From contig NC_040015.1 in the NCBI RefSeq assembly GCF_000972845.2, positions 5,482,091-5,546,090 of the forward strand: a stretch of DNA of 64,000 nt, read 5' to 3'. Origin of the DNA: Larimichthys crocea. Taxonomy: Eukaryota > Chordata > Actinopteri > Sciaenidae. The first letter of the stretch is position 1; every line of letters starts with the position of its first letter. The notes under the pieces were generated by a model. It did no database searches, was not told the origin of the DNA, and saw nothing but the letters and a program-made list of their open reading frames with translations. Both the position numbers and the translations under genes were made by a program. This document shows, one piece after another, positions 24,560-36,413 of the stretch.

Positions 24560-24740
24560 TTATCATGGTCAGGTTGATCTGGGCCCAGCTCTTTCACAAG
24601 GAGTTTGTCCGGCAAAGTTCTCCTCTCAAACGGATGCTGAAGGAGTGATTTTACTGTAGTGTGGGTTGGGTCTTGGAGGAGTACCGTTACGTACTCCATT
24701 GCCATGTAGAATAGCGCTTGCACGTAGTACGTATTATTAT
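24560..24740 (-). other. Short coding-like frame, origin unknown
   Basis: Minus-strand frame open for about 60 codons ending in TAG near 24549-24551, with composition like a real protein (EYVTVLLQDPTHTTVKSLLQ, then LVKELGPDQP). It begins near a (TTA)n run. It lies 190 bp beyond the minisatellite. I cannot assign a family. A retroelement Gag-like or domesticated gene remnant is possible, but this is inference from composition only. Confidence 0.25.
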
Positions 24741-25899
24741 TATTATTTTATCTTTGTGGCTTAGGGAGGGCGGTGTCCTACCACCCTCTATTGGCCCTCA
24801 GCCTGGCAGTGCTTACTTGCTGCTTTTATGTTGTTGTTGTTGGACAATGAATGTTTATCAATTAAAGTACTATTAATTGTTGATCAGTGTAACTGGAGTT
24901 AAATAGTTTCTTATGTACCTTTAAGGAGCAGTTGCCTGTGTGTATAGTGTTGTGATAACAGGTGGTTTTGATTCTCAGTGCTCAGATATAATCCTGTGTT
25001 TATTGTATTAATGTAATAGTTATTATTATGTAATAGTTAATAAATATTGACATTTTTAAGTGAACCTCCCTTTTGGAGAGTTTTCACAGTTCAATATCAA
25101 TAAATAAATAATATAATACATTTAGATTTACTAATAACTAAACCTGTCTAACCAGATTTCCAACACATGATTACATTATAAACTGTAAACACCTCTTTGG
25201 TCAAAAGTTTCTAAAGACATAATGTTACCTGAGGCATTACCACAGACATAAAGTTATGTGTAGTTGCTAGTATGACTGTTTGATTCAGACAAAAGCAGCT
25301 GTAGCTCAGGGAGACGGTCAGTCCAGAGAGGACCAAAAAGATGTGAAAAATGGCTTGATAGCAGGTGACAATGAACTGACTGATAAAGTTAACTTTGATG
25401 ACACTGTGACATCGAAGGTGATTTTTCACACGGTAGAGCCAGGACGAATGCATTGCAATATTGCAAAAAAGTATTTTGATGGATTTGAATGATTAAATAT
25501 GGCACCATACCTAGCTTGTTTGTTAGGCTTTGTTCTTGGTGCCTCAAGTCTTTCTCATGTGCAGTTGAGTGGTGTATTTTCTTGATGTGCTGTTGACTTT
25601 AATTGAGTGTATCTGTGCTATAAGCCCTTTGTAAAGACACAGATAAAGTTGTCCTCTTCTGCTAGGCCAAGACTGTCCACATTCGAGTTATTAGTTTTAT
25701 GTTTTCCCCAGGCAAGTCACTGACTGCACTAACACAACTACCGTGGGGCTTGTCAGCTTGACTGTCAGTTGTCATAGTTCTTAGCCTCAGAGCACCCATT
25801 AAGCTGACAAGAGGACAGGATGTCTCAAGATTTGACTGTTTCAGTGTTGCATGACTTTACAGAATGACAGAACAAGAACAACTTCCAGTTTTTGCCAAA

Positions 25900-25900
<1 letters not shown>
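24741..25900. other. Spacer
   Basis: AT-rich, no gene or named repeat. AGCTGTAGCTCAGGGAG near 25300 looks like an isolated tRNA-like A box but has no B box, so it is not called. Confidence 0.4.
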
Positions 25901-25965
<65 letters not shown>

Positions 25966-25966
25966 G

Positions 25967-26002
<36 letters not shown>
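25901..26002. repeat. Compound (CA)n(TA)n microsatellite
   Basis: 20 bp of CA followed by about 80 bp of TA with a short ATTATATAGATATAAAT interruption. Confidence 0.95.
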
Positions 26003-26006
<4 letters not shown>

Positions 26007-26077
26007 TAAGAATATTAGGGCTGGAAAGCAGACACTAAGATCTCATAAAGATCATGTCTGCCAGCCCCAAACATGTG

Positions 26078-26146
26078 AGATGAGAGGAATCATGGGAAAT
26101 AAACAGCTGTATAATAGCTGTTTATTTCTCATGATTCCTCTCATCT
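26078..26146. repeat. 31-bp inverted repeat with 7-nt loop
   Basis: Arms 26078-26108 and 26116-26146 are reverse complements with one mismatch (GGGAAAT against GAGAAAT) around the loop GTATAAT. The whole fits a 69-nt hairpin, the size of a short MITE core or a pri-miRNA-like stem. It lies 75 bp after the (TA)n tract. Confidence 0.9.
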
Positions 26147-28199
26147 AAACTGTGTTTTCTATAACAAGACGCTGGTCAAAAATCCTCATTAATCTGAGCT
26201 CAAACTATTTGAGACAGAAAAGGAGGTTTTGTGTGAAATCAGCTGCAGAGGGATGCTGTTAACTTCGTTAAAACACCCCCCCACCCTCTCTCTCTCTCTT
26301 TCTGGTTAATTGTTTGTGCAGGATATGACCCTGCTATTAGCAAATCCTCAAATCCCCAGCAGTGTCTTTTCGCAGGCTCAGGGGAAGCATTGAGGCACGC
26401 TAATCCTTTCTCAATCAGTACATTTGGAGTCGAGAAAGAGCTGAGTTTCAACAACCAAAGCCATCTTAGTCAGCTGCGGCAATGCATCAGTGCTATTGCA
26501 TAACCAAGACAAAGAGCTGTGAGATGTGTTTCCATGGCTAAGCATATTTACATGTTTTTTTTCCACTGCAGACATAATTAGGCCAAGTGTTTATTGTTAT
26601 GAGACATGTGACTTAATGATGGAGTGAACTTATTTACCATTTCCAAGACACTGCAATTTGAGGATTTCGGTAAGACAGATTGCCTCTGGCTTTCAGTGCT
26701 GAAGCATTTGATAGGCAGCAATAAACCATACAACTTATGCAAATACTATTGAAATCATTTAGAAGCACTCTGCCATGAACAAATATTGCTGTCTTCGTGA
26801 TCAGCTTCATTGAAAAGCTGCACTCCATAAATCCTACTTTAACCATCCACAGCCAAAACAGCACTAACAGTCAGCCCCAGCCCAAGATCTGATGACAGAG
26901 GTGCCATAGGACCAGATTCCATGAACTCCCTAGCTGTGACTTTGACAAATAACCTGTACTTACCTTATCCTTATGGGTTCAAATTGACCATAATCAAGAT
27001 AAATGCTGCTTGCTGGCCACATGGCTTGGGGCTTCTTAAGGGTCCCATGTTTTAGCTTCGCAGAAATCAATAAGTTATTTATTGTGGCCTTTTCTCCCAT
27101 GATGCTGAGAAACTGTAAGGGGGCATCATGGATAAGAGGGAACGTGTGAGCATTTAATTCAGTTTCCCAATAATCAGTGTTTGATAGACAAATGGGTTTT
27201 GCTCCATATATAGCGAAGTGGTATTGGAAGCAGGGCAAATTAATAATATAATACTTAATTGGACTGTAGGGTAGTGTTCACAGATCCCCAAGCAGTGAGT
27301 GTTATGCTGCTCTCATAACTTTAGTTAGATTCAAGTGGGTCAGAAATGAAGATATTTCTCTTTTTCTACAACAATTCTACAGTTTTTACAGTCAGGCCTG
27401 GAAATAAAAACAAAGTTAACATTGTGAAATGATCAGGTATTAACTACGATTAAAAGTTAGGCAACCAAAATGTTCAGTTTAGATGGCAAAGATCATACAG
27501 TTAGAAACTGATGCTGTGTTTGTCATCTCTGCACACTGCACATGTTCTACTGACTGATAGCGTATACGTCATATCACCCATATGTTTCTCAAGAGCTATT
27601 TTGAATCTGCTCAGAATCTGTGGCCCTGGCCACTGTCATGTTCGCTGTCCTGCTTCTTCCTCCTCACGGCTAATCTAAGAATCAGCAAAGGCGTGGACCT
27701 GAGGCGGGCTGAATGACAAAACCACCTGTAATGAAACCCACCTGTCAATCAAAGCAGCTAGACTGTTAATTCTGCATAAGCCTTAATATCATTTGAACAA
27801 CTGAGATGTATATAAATTCACCCTCAGTACAGTTATCATGAATGGGGAAATTAGCTACAGAGACCAAAACTGTTTTTTGTACCAGGCTATTTATTTCTGT
27901 TTTTTATATTTATTTTTAGTATGTTTATTGTCATGCAGCAATAGTCACATTGTATGTGAAACAAGAAGTCACTGTTGGAAAAGGGTAGTCAGTTTCAAAA
28001 AGCACTCCAGGTTATTGGATGAACCATCTGTTCATCACCGACCATTGTGAGCAGACATCAACCAATCAGAACCTTGACCCACATAATGTAGTAAAACTCT
28101 TACTGAAGCCAGTATAAGACTACCACTGTGTGCGTAGCTTAAAACCTGACAAGATGGATAGTCACATGATCTCATTATCCAGCTGCATGGCAAGGTTAG
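26147..28199. other. Spacer with a candidate conserved block at 26540-26870
   Basis: 26540-26870 is repeat-free and AT-rich, with clustered developmental-type motifs: a perfect octamer ATGCAAAT (26737-26744), TAATTA-type and TGTTTATTG cores. The rest shows no gene or named repeat. Confidence 0.35.
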
Positions 28200-29160
28200 A
28201 CAGTTTATATATGCTTCCTTTAGGGAACATTATTAGGAATCACTCTATCAATTTTCATTGTTATGCTGATGACACCCAATTATATTTATCGATCAAGCCT
28301 GATGAAACCAATCAGTTAACTAAACTCCAAGCATGCCTTAAGGATATAAAAAGTTGGATGACCTACATTTTTTAAATGTTAAATTCAGACAAAACTGAAG
28401 TTCTTGTAATTGGACCCAAACACCTCAGAAACTCTCTTTCTAGAGACTTAGTTACTTTAGATGGGATCACCCTGGCCTCCAGCTCCACTGTAAAGAATCT
28501 TGGAGTTGTTTTTGATCAGGATTTGTCCTTTAACGTCCACATAAAACAAATTTCGAGGACTGCATTCTTCCACTTACGTAACATCACTAAAATCAGACGC
28601 ATCGTGTCTCAAGCGGATGCAGAAAAACTAGTCCACACATTTGTTACTTCTAGGCTGGACTATTGTAACTCTTTGTTATCAGGCTGCTCTAATAAGTCTC
28701 TTAGGACTTTGCAGTTAATTCAGAATGCTGCTGCACGTGTTCTGACAGGAACCAAGATCAGAGATCACATCTCTCCCATTTTGGCTTCCTTGCATTGGCT
28801 ACCTATTAAATCTAGAATAGAATTTAAAATTCTTCTCCTTACTTACAAAGCTCTTCATGGTCAGGCACCATCATATCTAAAAGAGCTCATAGTACATTAC
28901 TACTCCTCTAGAACACTGCGCTCTCAGGATGCTGGGTTCCTTGTGGTTCCTATAGTCTCCAAATGTAGATTGGGAGCCAGAGCTTTCAGCTATCAGGCTC
29001 CTCTTCTGTGGAACAAACTACCATTCTGGGTTCGGGAGGCAGACACGGTCAACACTTTTAAGAATAGACTTAAGACTTTCTTTTTTGATAAAGCTTATAG
29101 TAAGGGCTCGCTCTGGTGCCGGAGGACTTCATAAAATTGATTTGATTTGATTTGATTTGA
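28200..29160 (+). pseudogene. L2-type LINE, 5'-truncated reverse transcriptase fragment
   Basis: One reading frame runs from about 28205 to 29134, interrupted only by a TAA at 28373-28375. The first part holds the RT catalytic motif YADD (codons 28262-28273) in a NFHCYADDTQLYLS context. After the stop, 252 codons cover the RT thumb and C-terminal region: NSDKTEVLVIGPK, TAFFHLRNI, TSRLDYCNSLL, ASLHWLPIKSRIEFK. This is the L2-like group of the Jockey superfamily, which would reverse-transcribe its own RNA at a nicked target. The ORF1, endonuclease and N-terminal RT are missing, as is usual for 5'-truncated inserts. The 3' UTR has collapsed: GGAGGACTTC at 29130 joins directly to the ATAAAATTGATTTG tail. 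It is about 95% identical in protein to the copy at 53979-54410, so both are fairly recent. Confidence 0.9.
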
Positions 29161-30679
29161 TAATCCCCTAAACACCCCCCTGTAGTGTCTGAACAATACA
29201 CTTGTACACAATAATATCATAATAACATCAGGGGCAGATTACATGCTCCCCAGAACATAAACCCTTCCTGTTTGATGACACTACATGTCCTTTCCTTTAG
29301 CACCACCATCAGGCCAGAACATAAGCACATGATGTATCTTAATGAAATGAGCAGCTTGTCATGAAATTAGCTGACCGCATGGTAATCATGGGAAGAATGT
29401 TTTACGGTCAGATAGCGCGTCTCAGGAGAAAACTTTCATTTCTAGTCTTTGTAGTGGTGAGACAACATCATCGGTGTGTCTGTTTTATCCATTCAGCATC
29501 TTTGCAGTGTAATGAATGTTGCAGCATCATGGTGCTGCCAACAGGACTTTAGTCTTGTTATGGTGTAAAATACACTGTGTCATTGTATGTCATTTGTCTT
29601 TGAAAGTATTTTATTTCTGAATTGTGTTTGCACATGAAGTGTATTACTTTGTCTGATTTTCTAAAAAATTATTATTTTCTGAAATATATCATAATATCAT
29701 AATATCACTATGTTACACTCTTCTTTATGGACTACATGAGCCTTTCACAGAGTAGAACATGGAAACAATACACCTCTGTTTAAACTGTTTTTGATGGTCT
29801 GATAGTTAAAAGAAGATGGATTAAGTCACAAGCAAGCAAGTCACTAATAGTCTGACCATAGAGCCAGAAATGACATGAGTTTTATTCAGTTTTGGTGAAG
29901 ATTACATTTTGACCGGTGACTCATGTTTTCGCCTTCAGGGATTCGAGTTGGTTGGGTTTAGGCATGAGGACTGAGACTGGTCAATTTGAGGGCAAGAATG
30001 TCAGCCAGTCACAGACAGGGTAAGGTGCATGCTGCTGTTTTTCTTGTAATACTGTCATCAGCAACATAATACTTCAATCCAAATGTTATGGTCTTTGGAC
30101 AGCCTCCCTCCATGTCTCATCCTGCCTCATGTGCTGACTTTTGCTAGTGTGCTGGTTTCTTTGTAGTTGCCAGGTTTTCACGCTTTGCACTATAAATCAT
30201 GTTTCCTCATGTTGACTCAAGCCCCACCTAACCCTGCACGCCTGTACTGAGGTGCACATACAGTATGTTACAATGTAACACCATCCCATCCTATACTTTG
30301 TCTGTAAATCCTCTTTTCATTTTTTGCAGCAAAGAATGTTGCTGGGAGACATAAAGTCAATCAGTAGCTCTGTTGGTGAGAAGATGACTGCCGGAATATC
30401 TGCAATGACTGCAACACCCAGAGAGAAAGAGAGAGAGAGGTGTGTGTGTGCAAAGTTCTAATGTAATGATTTTGTGCATGAATGCTGAAAAAATACAGTA
30501 TCTGACTATCACCTGCATCAGAATATTAAAATGTGTGGCACTGGTTAGAGGCTCAGTCCTTGCTTCAGTGCTTCAAACTCTGACCTGGGGCCATTTGCTG
30601 CATGTCATTCTCCTTCTCTCTGTCCCCACCTACAGCCTGTGAAATCATGAATACTATTATAATAAAATGTTCCGTTTGC
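29161..30679. other. Spacer with a possible hAT-derived scrap at 29870-30030
   Basis: 29870-30030 shares TGAGTTTTATTCAGTTTTGG and a CAGCCAGTCACAGACAGGGT-like segment with 47740-47890, so both belong to one dispersed family. A short (GA)n(TG)n lies at 30423-30450. No gene. Confidence 0.4.
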
Positions 30680-31040
30680 TTTCACACACACAAAAACTAC
30701 ACTGGAGTTGCAGAGCTCAGGAGTTCATCAGTCTTATGGCCTGTGAGATGAAGCTGTCTGTAAGACTGGTGGTGCATGACCAGGTGCTGGGATACCATCT
30801 CCCGGTCAGCAGCAGGCAGAACAGTTTATGGCTGCGGTGTTTAGGTTTTTATAGAAATCCTCAGTGGATGGCAGCTTTGTCCTGGCGATGTGCTGAGCAG
30901 TCTGACCACCCCTTGTAGACGCTGGTGGTTGAGTGTGGTTCCCACTGTCATACCGTCATGCCGGATAGTCAGGATCTCAATGGTGCAGCTGTAGAGGTTA
31001 CAGATAAACCTAGAGGCCTCTTCAGTCTCGCTGTGTGTGA
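30680..31040 (-). pseudogene. Second-type Jockey-superfamily LINE, RT C-terminal relic
   Basis: Minus-strand reading recalls the C-terminus of a common teleost LINE reverse transcriptase: FYSCTIE-like (here NLYSCTIEILT), QRLQGVVRLLST, and the HLxTGHKTDELL end. Several stops and frame changes are present. The family differs from the L2-type elements because its tail is (CTTGA)n rather than (TTTGA)n. Non-functional. Confidence 0.6.
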
Positions 31041-33791
31041 TGTTAGAAATGTGTTACTGCCATTTGGGGTAGAATACAACCGTTTTATCGGCTTGTACGG
31101 GGCTGCACACAGAAAGTTTATTCATCGCGAAGCCAGTAAAGATATCTAAAATATATCCTCCTAACAAAATGCATGTTGACTCTGAGTCTGAAACTCTTGA
31201 GCATTTTGAAAATTAAAAGTTGTCTCTTGCTGCTATTTGAGGTAGCCAGAATATAAAGCTGCATTCATCAGGGTGTGTTGGCAGGTCGGACTTGTGAGAA
31301 AACACTTCTCATACTCTCCATAACTGACCCTAATAAATCACTGCAGTGTAGTAACTAATTGGTCCCATAATCTCCAAACAAAATGCAACTGTGAATGATC
31401 TGTCGTCTTTGGAGATGAAGGAGTAGTCTGCAGAGTGATGGCCTATTTTCAGAGTAGGAAGTGATTCACAGGGGTTTCAGCTGTGAGCTGCTGACACTCC
31501 CTGTGTGATGAAGTGGAAATTGGTATTGTATACTGCACCTCGTTCTGTCCTTCCCTCTGGCTTCATTTCACATCTATGTATGTGGCACCCGTCTGTATGA
31601 AACACTTCACTTTCTGGCTTGGATCTCATGGTCTCAGCTTGTGACGCGTACAGTGTGAAGGACAACTATGATAAGGCAAGACAAAAGTTCTGAGACCTGC
31701 TTACTAACTCTTCTGTCATTTCAGATCCTGCTGTTTCCTCCTGACTAACAGAACTCTTGTTCCCATCATTCCCCATCACCTGACTGGCTCACTCACCTCT
31801 TTGCCTCTTCCCATTTCCCTCCTCATCTCTGCATACACTAGGCCTTTATACCGGCACATTTCCACTTGTTACCTGTCAGACTGTTCTGTGTGTCCCACAC
31901 TAAGCAATCTGCCTGCCTGTTACCTGTCTGCAGAATCTTCAACTTCTTCATTTTTGCTTCTGTTTCCCTTTCTTTGTTAGCCTGCTGGGTTTCCGGACTC
32001 CTATCTACCCAACTCACTTTATGAGTATAAAGTGACTCTGTTGATCAGTGTCAATTTTATGAACAAAAACTATGATGAATAATGATTGTGAACAACCTTT
32101 TTTTCCATGACGATGTGAAGGCAATGTTCAGCTTGAAATATTTTTATACTAATGCGACAAGGCGGGACTAACATGAGGTGGGCTGTTGGTCATTTAAAAA
32201 AAATGCATGATATTTTCAAAGAAAACAGTATAGTTAAAGCGAAAGATCATAAACTACTCACAAAAAGTTAGTGATATTTAGCTTTCAGATGAAATTTCAG
32301 TGTACTCTGACTTTTACAGTTTTACATTTTGACATCATGACACCAAGACGACACCTAACAATCCATCAACAGTACCTGGTCAGTGTGAGGCTTCAAACAT
32401 GTAGTGGAAGTTACCGCTGAGCACACACAGGTAGATTATCAGAGTTTAGTCTATGAATCTACCTGGGTCGTCTCAGTTTCAGAGACATTGCAGGCTGTCT
32501 GTGGAGGTTTGACTGATCTGAGTGTCTGATTGGCTTGCTGAGCGTGACGTCAGGCTCTGTTTCCTAAAAGTTGGATCAACCTCCCTTCGACATGCCAGCA
32601 CGTTTTTTGCGCTGACACCCCCACGGCGCAGACCGCTGGTGCTAAAACGGACCCCCCCCCCAAATCAAATGAATGGAAAAATCTTAGTTTTTGCTGGAGC
32701 GCCGGATCCTGTCTGAATCCAGCCTTATGAATGCTGCATATTACATTCCTGCTAATAGATACTTGTAAATCTTACACACTTAACCTTTAAGACCGGCAAG
32801 CACCTGACTCTAATGATACATAATAGTAGATATTTATTTATTCATAGTTAGACATCTGTTTTCTCATGTAACATCGTTCCGACATGTGCTAACTGAATGT
32901 AAAACACCAGTAGTTCCACCATTGTTGTTATTGTTTCAGCCACATATGCTCATTACACCACACAGTGTTTTCTAAGGTTTCCCATTTTACTGGACATGAG
33001 ACTGAAAGATCCACACATGTGCAGATCAGACACAGGGATCTGTACTTTCATGCACATGCCCACACTGACATGGAGTCACGGTATTTCATTCTGTGGCACC
33101 CTATGGAGCTGTATATAGCTCAGGCTTTCCACACATGCTCACACATACATTCTTACTACTAGACACTAGAATGGACAGGCCCATTTCAAGTTGTGGACAT
33201 GGCCTGTCAAACCCTGCAGACTGAAAATATAATTAAATATTATATATATAAAATATTATATGCTGGAGCTGTGTGGACATTCCAGCAGCAACGCAGAGTC
33301 TGGCCCCAGCCAGCGTGTTGCTCGGTGATATGCTTGGAACAGCCTTCTGAGCTGTTGTCATGTTTCAGGCTGTCACTGACTCCTGATTAAAGTCTAGGAT
33401 GGGACAGAGGAGTAAAAGCTGCCTGCATGACCTATAATAATTGGACAGAAAGCACTGAGGGGCTGTGGGGGAAACGGGGGGGTTGGAATTAAAAGAGAGG
33501 GGGGTAATCTGAGAGAATGAAGAGAACACAGGGAGCTGCAGGGGGGGAAAATAATAGAAAAGACAAAAAAATGTGACTATATGAAAAAAAGTGAGTATAC
33601 AAAATATTTTAGAGAGGACGGGGTCACAAAGAAGGGTTGTTGTGGAGGATATTTCAATTTCTCACCCTACATTTGTGTTTTATTCATTTGTGAGTTTTAT
33701 TGGAATAAATTTGACCATGTATCTAAGCAGTTTATTCACCATTATCATTATTCTTGTGTGGACTTTTCTAAGGTGCTTTTATTTTGTTATG
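31041..33791. other. Spacer with an LTR-like pyrimidine block and a CpG-rich patch
   Basis: 31700-32040 is pyrimidine-rich with TTTATACCGGCAC and reads like LTR U3, but I see no termini. 32520-32710 is unusually CpG-rich and includes ATTGG (inverted CCAAT, about 32530) and a perfect CRE, TGACGTCA (32545-32552). It may be TE-derived. No gene recognised. Confidence 0.35.
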
Positions 33792-33817
33792 TGACCTTTG
33801 ACCTTTTGGTGACGTCA
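33792..33817 (+). promoter_or_regulatory. Perfect DR1 nuclear-receptor site next to a perfect CRE
   Basis: TGACCTTTGACCT (33792-33804) is, on the minus strand, AGGTCA-A-AGGTCA. That is an exact DR1, the class bound by HNF4, COUP-TF and RXR heterodimers. Five bases later is TGACGTCA (33810-33817), an exact CRE for CREB/ATF. CpG density rises over 33810-33860, and a good splice donor (GAAAG followed by GTGAGA) lies at about 33873. The arrangement resembles a small CpG-rich promoter with a first exon, but no transcript evidence is available. A repeat-borne origin is possible. Confidence 0.35.
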
Positions 33818-34078
33818 CTTTCTGTGGGTTCACGCTTTCCTCGTCAGTCGGCTACAGGCGTTGTTGAGGAAAGGTGAGACTTCACAAGTGCTCTCATCAA
33901 CAGTGTGCTACAACGTGGTAAAAAAACACTAAATACATGCAAGTCTTCCTTTGTGCTGTTGTTCTTTGTTGCCATATTGTTTTCATAACGTTTAATAACG
34001 TAATGTATTTCAGTGGGTATGTTTAATCTTATTGTGCAGAACTTTTTATGTGTTAGTTTACCGATCTGAGGCTAAGTT

Positions 34079-34340
34079 AATCAAATCAAATCAAAGTTTC
34101 TCATACACACATAGGGCCTAAATACAACCGCACACACAAAGGTCCTATACTGTATATACCTAGTGTCACCCTGGGAGTAGTCTGGGGGTTGGTTCCTTGC
34201 TCACGGGCACTTCAGTAGTGCCCAGGAGGTGAAACTTGCATCCAAAAACTACCAGTCAACACTGTTGTTCTAGGTGGACTTGAACTAGCCACCTTCGGGT
34301 TCCCAAGCCAAGTCCACACAGACAGAGCTACCCCAAAAAG
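34079..34340 (-). mobile_element. tRNA-derived SINE, reverse orientation
   Basis: The reverse complement starts GGGGTAGCTCTGTCTGTGTG (A-box region) and has a B box GTTCAAGTCC (plus-strand 34276-34285). The body includes CTCCTGGGCACTACTGAAGT and CCCGTGAGCAAGGAACC-like sequence typical of a widespread teleost SINE. The 3' tail is (TTTGA)n (plus-strand ATCAAATCAAATCAAAG), like the L2-type LINE, which suggests that LINE supplied its machinery. Not a functional tRNA gene. Confidence 0.8.
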
Positions 34341-35298
34341 GACCAATGTGTCTGTCTTCCTAGTTTTGCTAATTAAAGGTTCAGCTATCTCACCTAACTT
34401 TTTACACGTGTGTCTTCTACCTTCACTTTCTCTCAACACAAAGCCCTGCAGTGAAGTTACTGCATCATGGTAAGTAAACTGAGGCTACATGTGTAACAAA
34501 GTTCAAAGTTCATTTTATTGCTCATATAAACTTTCTTAAAGCTTGACCTCTTATTTTCTAAATTGAACAGGTCGTGACTTTATTTCTGGATTCAGACAGG
34601 CAGTCATACCACTACACTGAACATATTAGCAGCCCCTGCAATCAATAATATTTTCTTTTGACTGCCTACATAGCTGGCATCAGAGGACCTTAACACGCAC
34701 TCATTTCCTTAATGACCTGTCTACCTCTAACATTTTTAACAACAAAGTAGGACCTAATTATGCCCCAGCATTAATATTGATCAGCCATGCATTCCACCTT
34801 ATTAAGCATTTAGAGTAAACAAACCGTTCAGGATGTTTTGAGTTGAAATGTAAAGATGGAGGGTGGCAGGGAGACGGCCTTTGAAAGGCCAAAGGGAAGT
34901 GAGTGAGTCTCTTGCATTTCTATTTCTAGAACATTTACGACTTTGGTAATTAAGAGCATGTTCATATTGGGAGGGTTTGCTGACATTTTCCAAGGTCTAG
35001 GTATACATTTCAATAGAGCAGAATTGTTCGGAGCGACATCTGGCATAGGAACAACTCATATTCTATTCCTTTTAATCAGAGCAGGATTCCTTCCCTGTGG
35101 ACATAATTACACGGTTCATAATCCAGAGCTGGTACTCTGCAACCGGCTCCGCATGACATAACACTTGTTTCTGCCTCACAAACATGTTCTCTGTACCTTG
35201 ACATAATCATTGTTGGATGCTGATCTAATTATTAACCTCAAAGCACCATGTTCACAAAGCATGCTGTTAGAAACCTTACATCCTTTATGTATCAATCA
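34341..35298. other. Spacer with candidate conserved block at 34790-35160
   Basis: 34790-35160 is repeat-free with a homeodomain core (GGTAATTAAG, about 34945) and balanced composition. The remainder is unremarkable. Confidence 0.35.
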
Positions 35299-35469
35299 CA
35301 GGGCCGGTCCTAGCTATGGGCAATGTGGGCGGCCGCCCAGGGCGCATTGTCCGTGTGGGGCGCACGAACGCCCGAAAAAGCAAAAAACCTCGGTAATTTT
35401 CGATACCGCTCATTAAGTTAGCGGAGCGGGCGCCCCGGGAGCGGGCAAATGTGGCCAGGACCGGCGCTG
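35299..35469. mobile_element. hAT MITE, 171 bp, with 8-bp target duplication
   Basis: Ends CAGGGCCGGTCCTAG and, inverted, CAGCGCCGGTCCTGG: about 15-bp terminal inverted repeats of hAT type. Exact 8-bp direct repeats ATCAATCA flank it at 35291-35298 and 35470-35477, the length expected for hAT insertion. The interior is GC- and CpG-rich (GGGCGGCCGCCCAGGG) and non-coding, so it depended on a transposase supplied in trans. Confidence 0.92.
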
Positions 35470-35477
35470 ATCAATCA

Positions 35478-36413
35478 AACCTATTTTTTTTTTTACAGAG
35501 GGGTGCTTGTTGTGCCAGTTTTCCCTGGCTGGTAACGTCAAAACTGAAAACATCTCACAAACATTAAACTAGGGGTTCATGGTACAGTCACAACTGGTAA
35601 CTCACCAGCTACTCTAGCTCACCAAATCACCATGTGCATAGTCACAATGTCACTGCTGTGTCACAATGTTATTGTCAATATGCATGATGTGCCACCTTCT
35701 CGTCTGACTAGGGTTGTGAGTCATCTGGAAAATCCATTTCATATATGTTGTGATAGAACAAAAACATGTGTTTTAATGTGTGTTCTCACAGCTGTATTGC
35801 TTCAAGATGTGGCTGAAATCCACTACTTACATATAAAAATGCCAAGTGGTCCAAGATTGTGATGTATTAACCAGTCTGTAAACGGATCCAACAAATCGCT
35901 TTGTAAGATACAGGACTGCAGTCTGTGTATTAGAAAATTGATGTAGCAGACTTATTCTGAAATCATGTGTTTGTGAGATTTTGTCTGCCACGAACACCGA
36001 AAAGTGTTAAATTCAACCACAGATCCTCACAGGACGGCAGCTTGGTGCAGTAGTGACTGCTCAGAGGGATTGTTGGTGAACTGCTGTTGCTGTCAACTCA
36101 CCACTGACATGCTATAAGCCATCCAGACATGTTCAGGTGCCCCTGATAATACTGTAACTCTCCAAGTCGCCTTGAATTGCTAACTGTCAGATTCTGACTG
36201 AACTGCTTCATGCACTGAACTTCTTCCTGCTCCCCAGAAAATTAACTTCCATTTTGGTTGCTTCATTAACTTTCCTTTAGCGCCATGAGGCAATGACAGT
36301 TACCATGAACAGCTCTGTTTATTATTCCTTTTGATTCTATTTGCTCAGTAGTCTCTGCTTTATCAACACCCTCAGGACAATCTTTACTTTACATAAACGG
36401 TAGTACTGGTAAT
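35478..36413. other. Spacer
   Basis: No gene or named repeat. 36030-36180 (GGCAGCTTGGTGCAGTAGTG) has a faint resemblance to a SINE head but no supporting B box. Confidence 0.4.
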
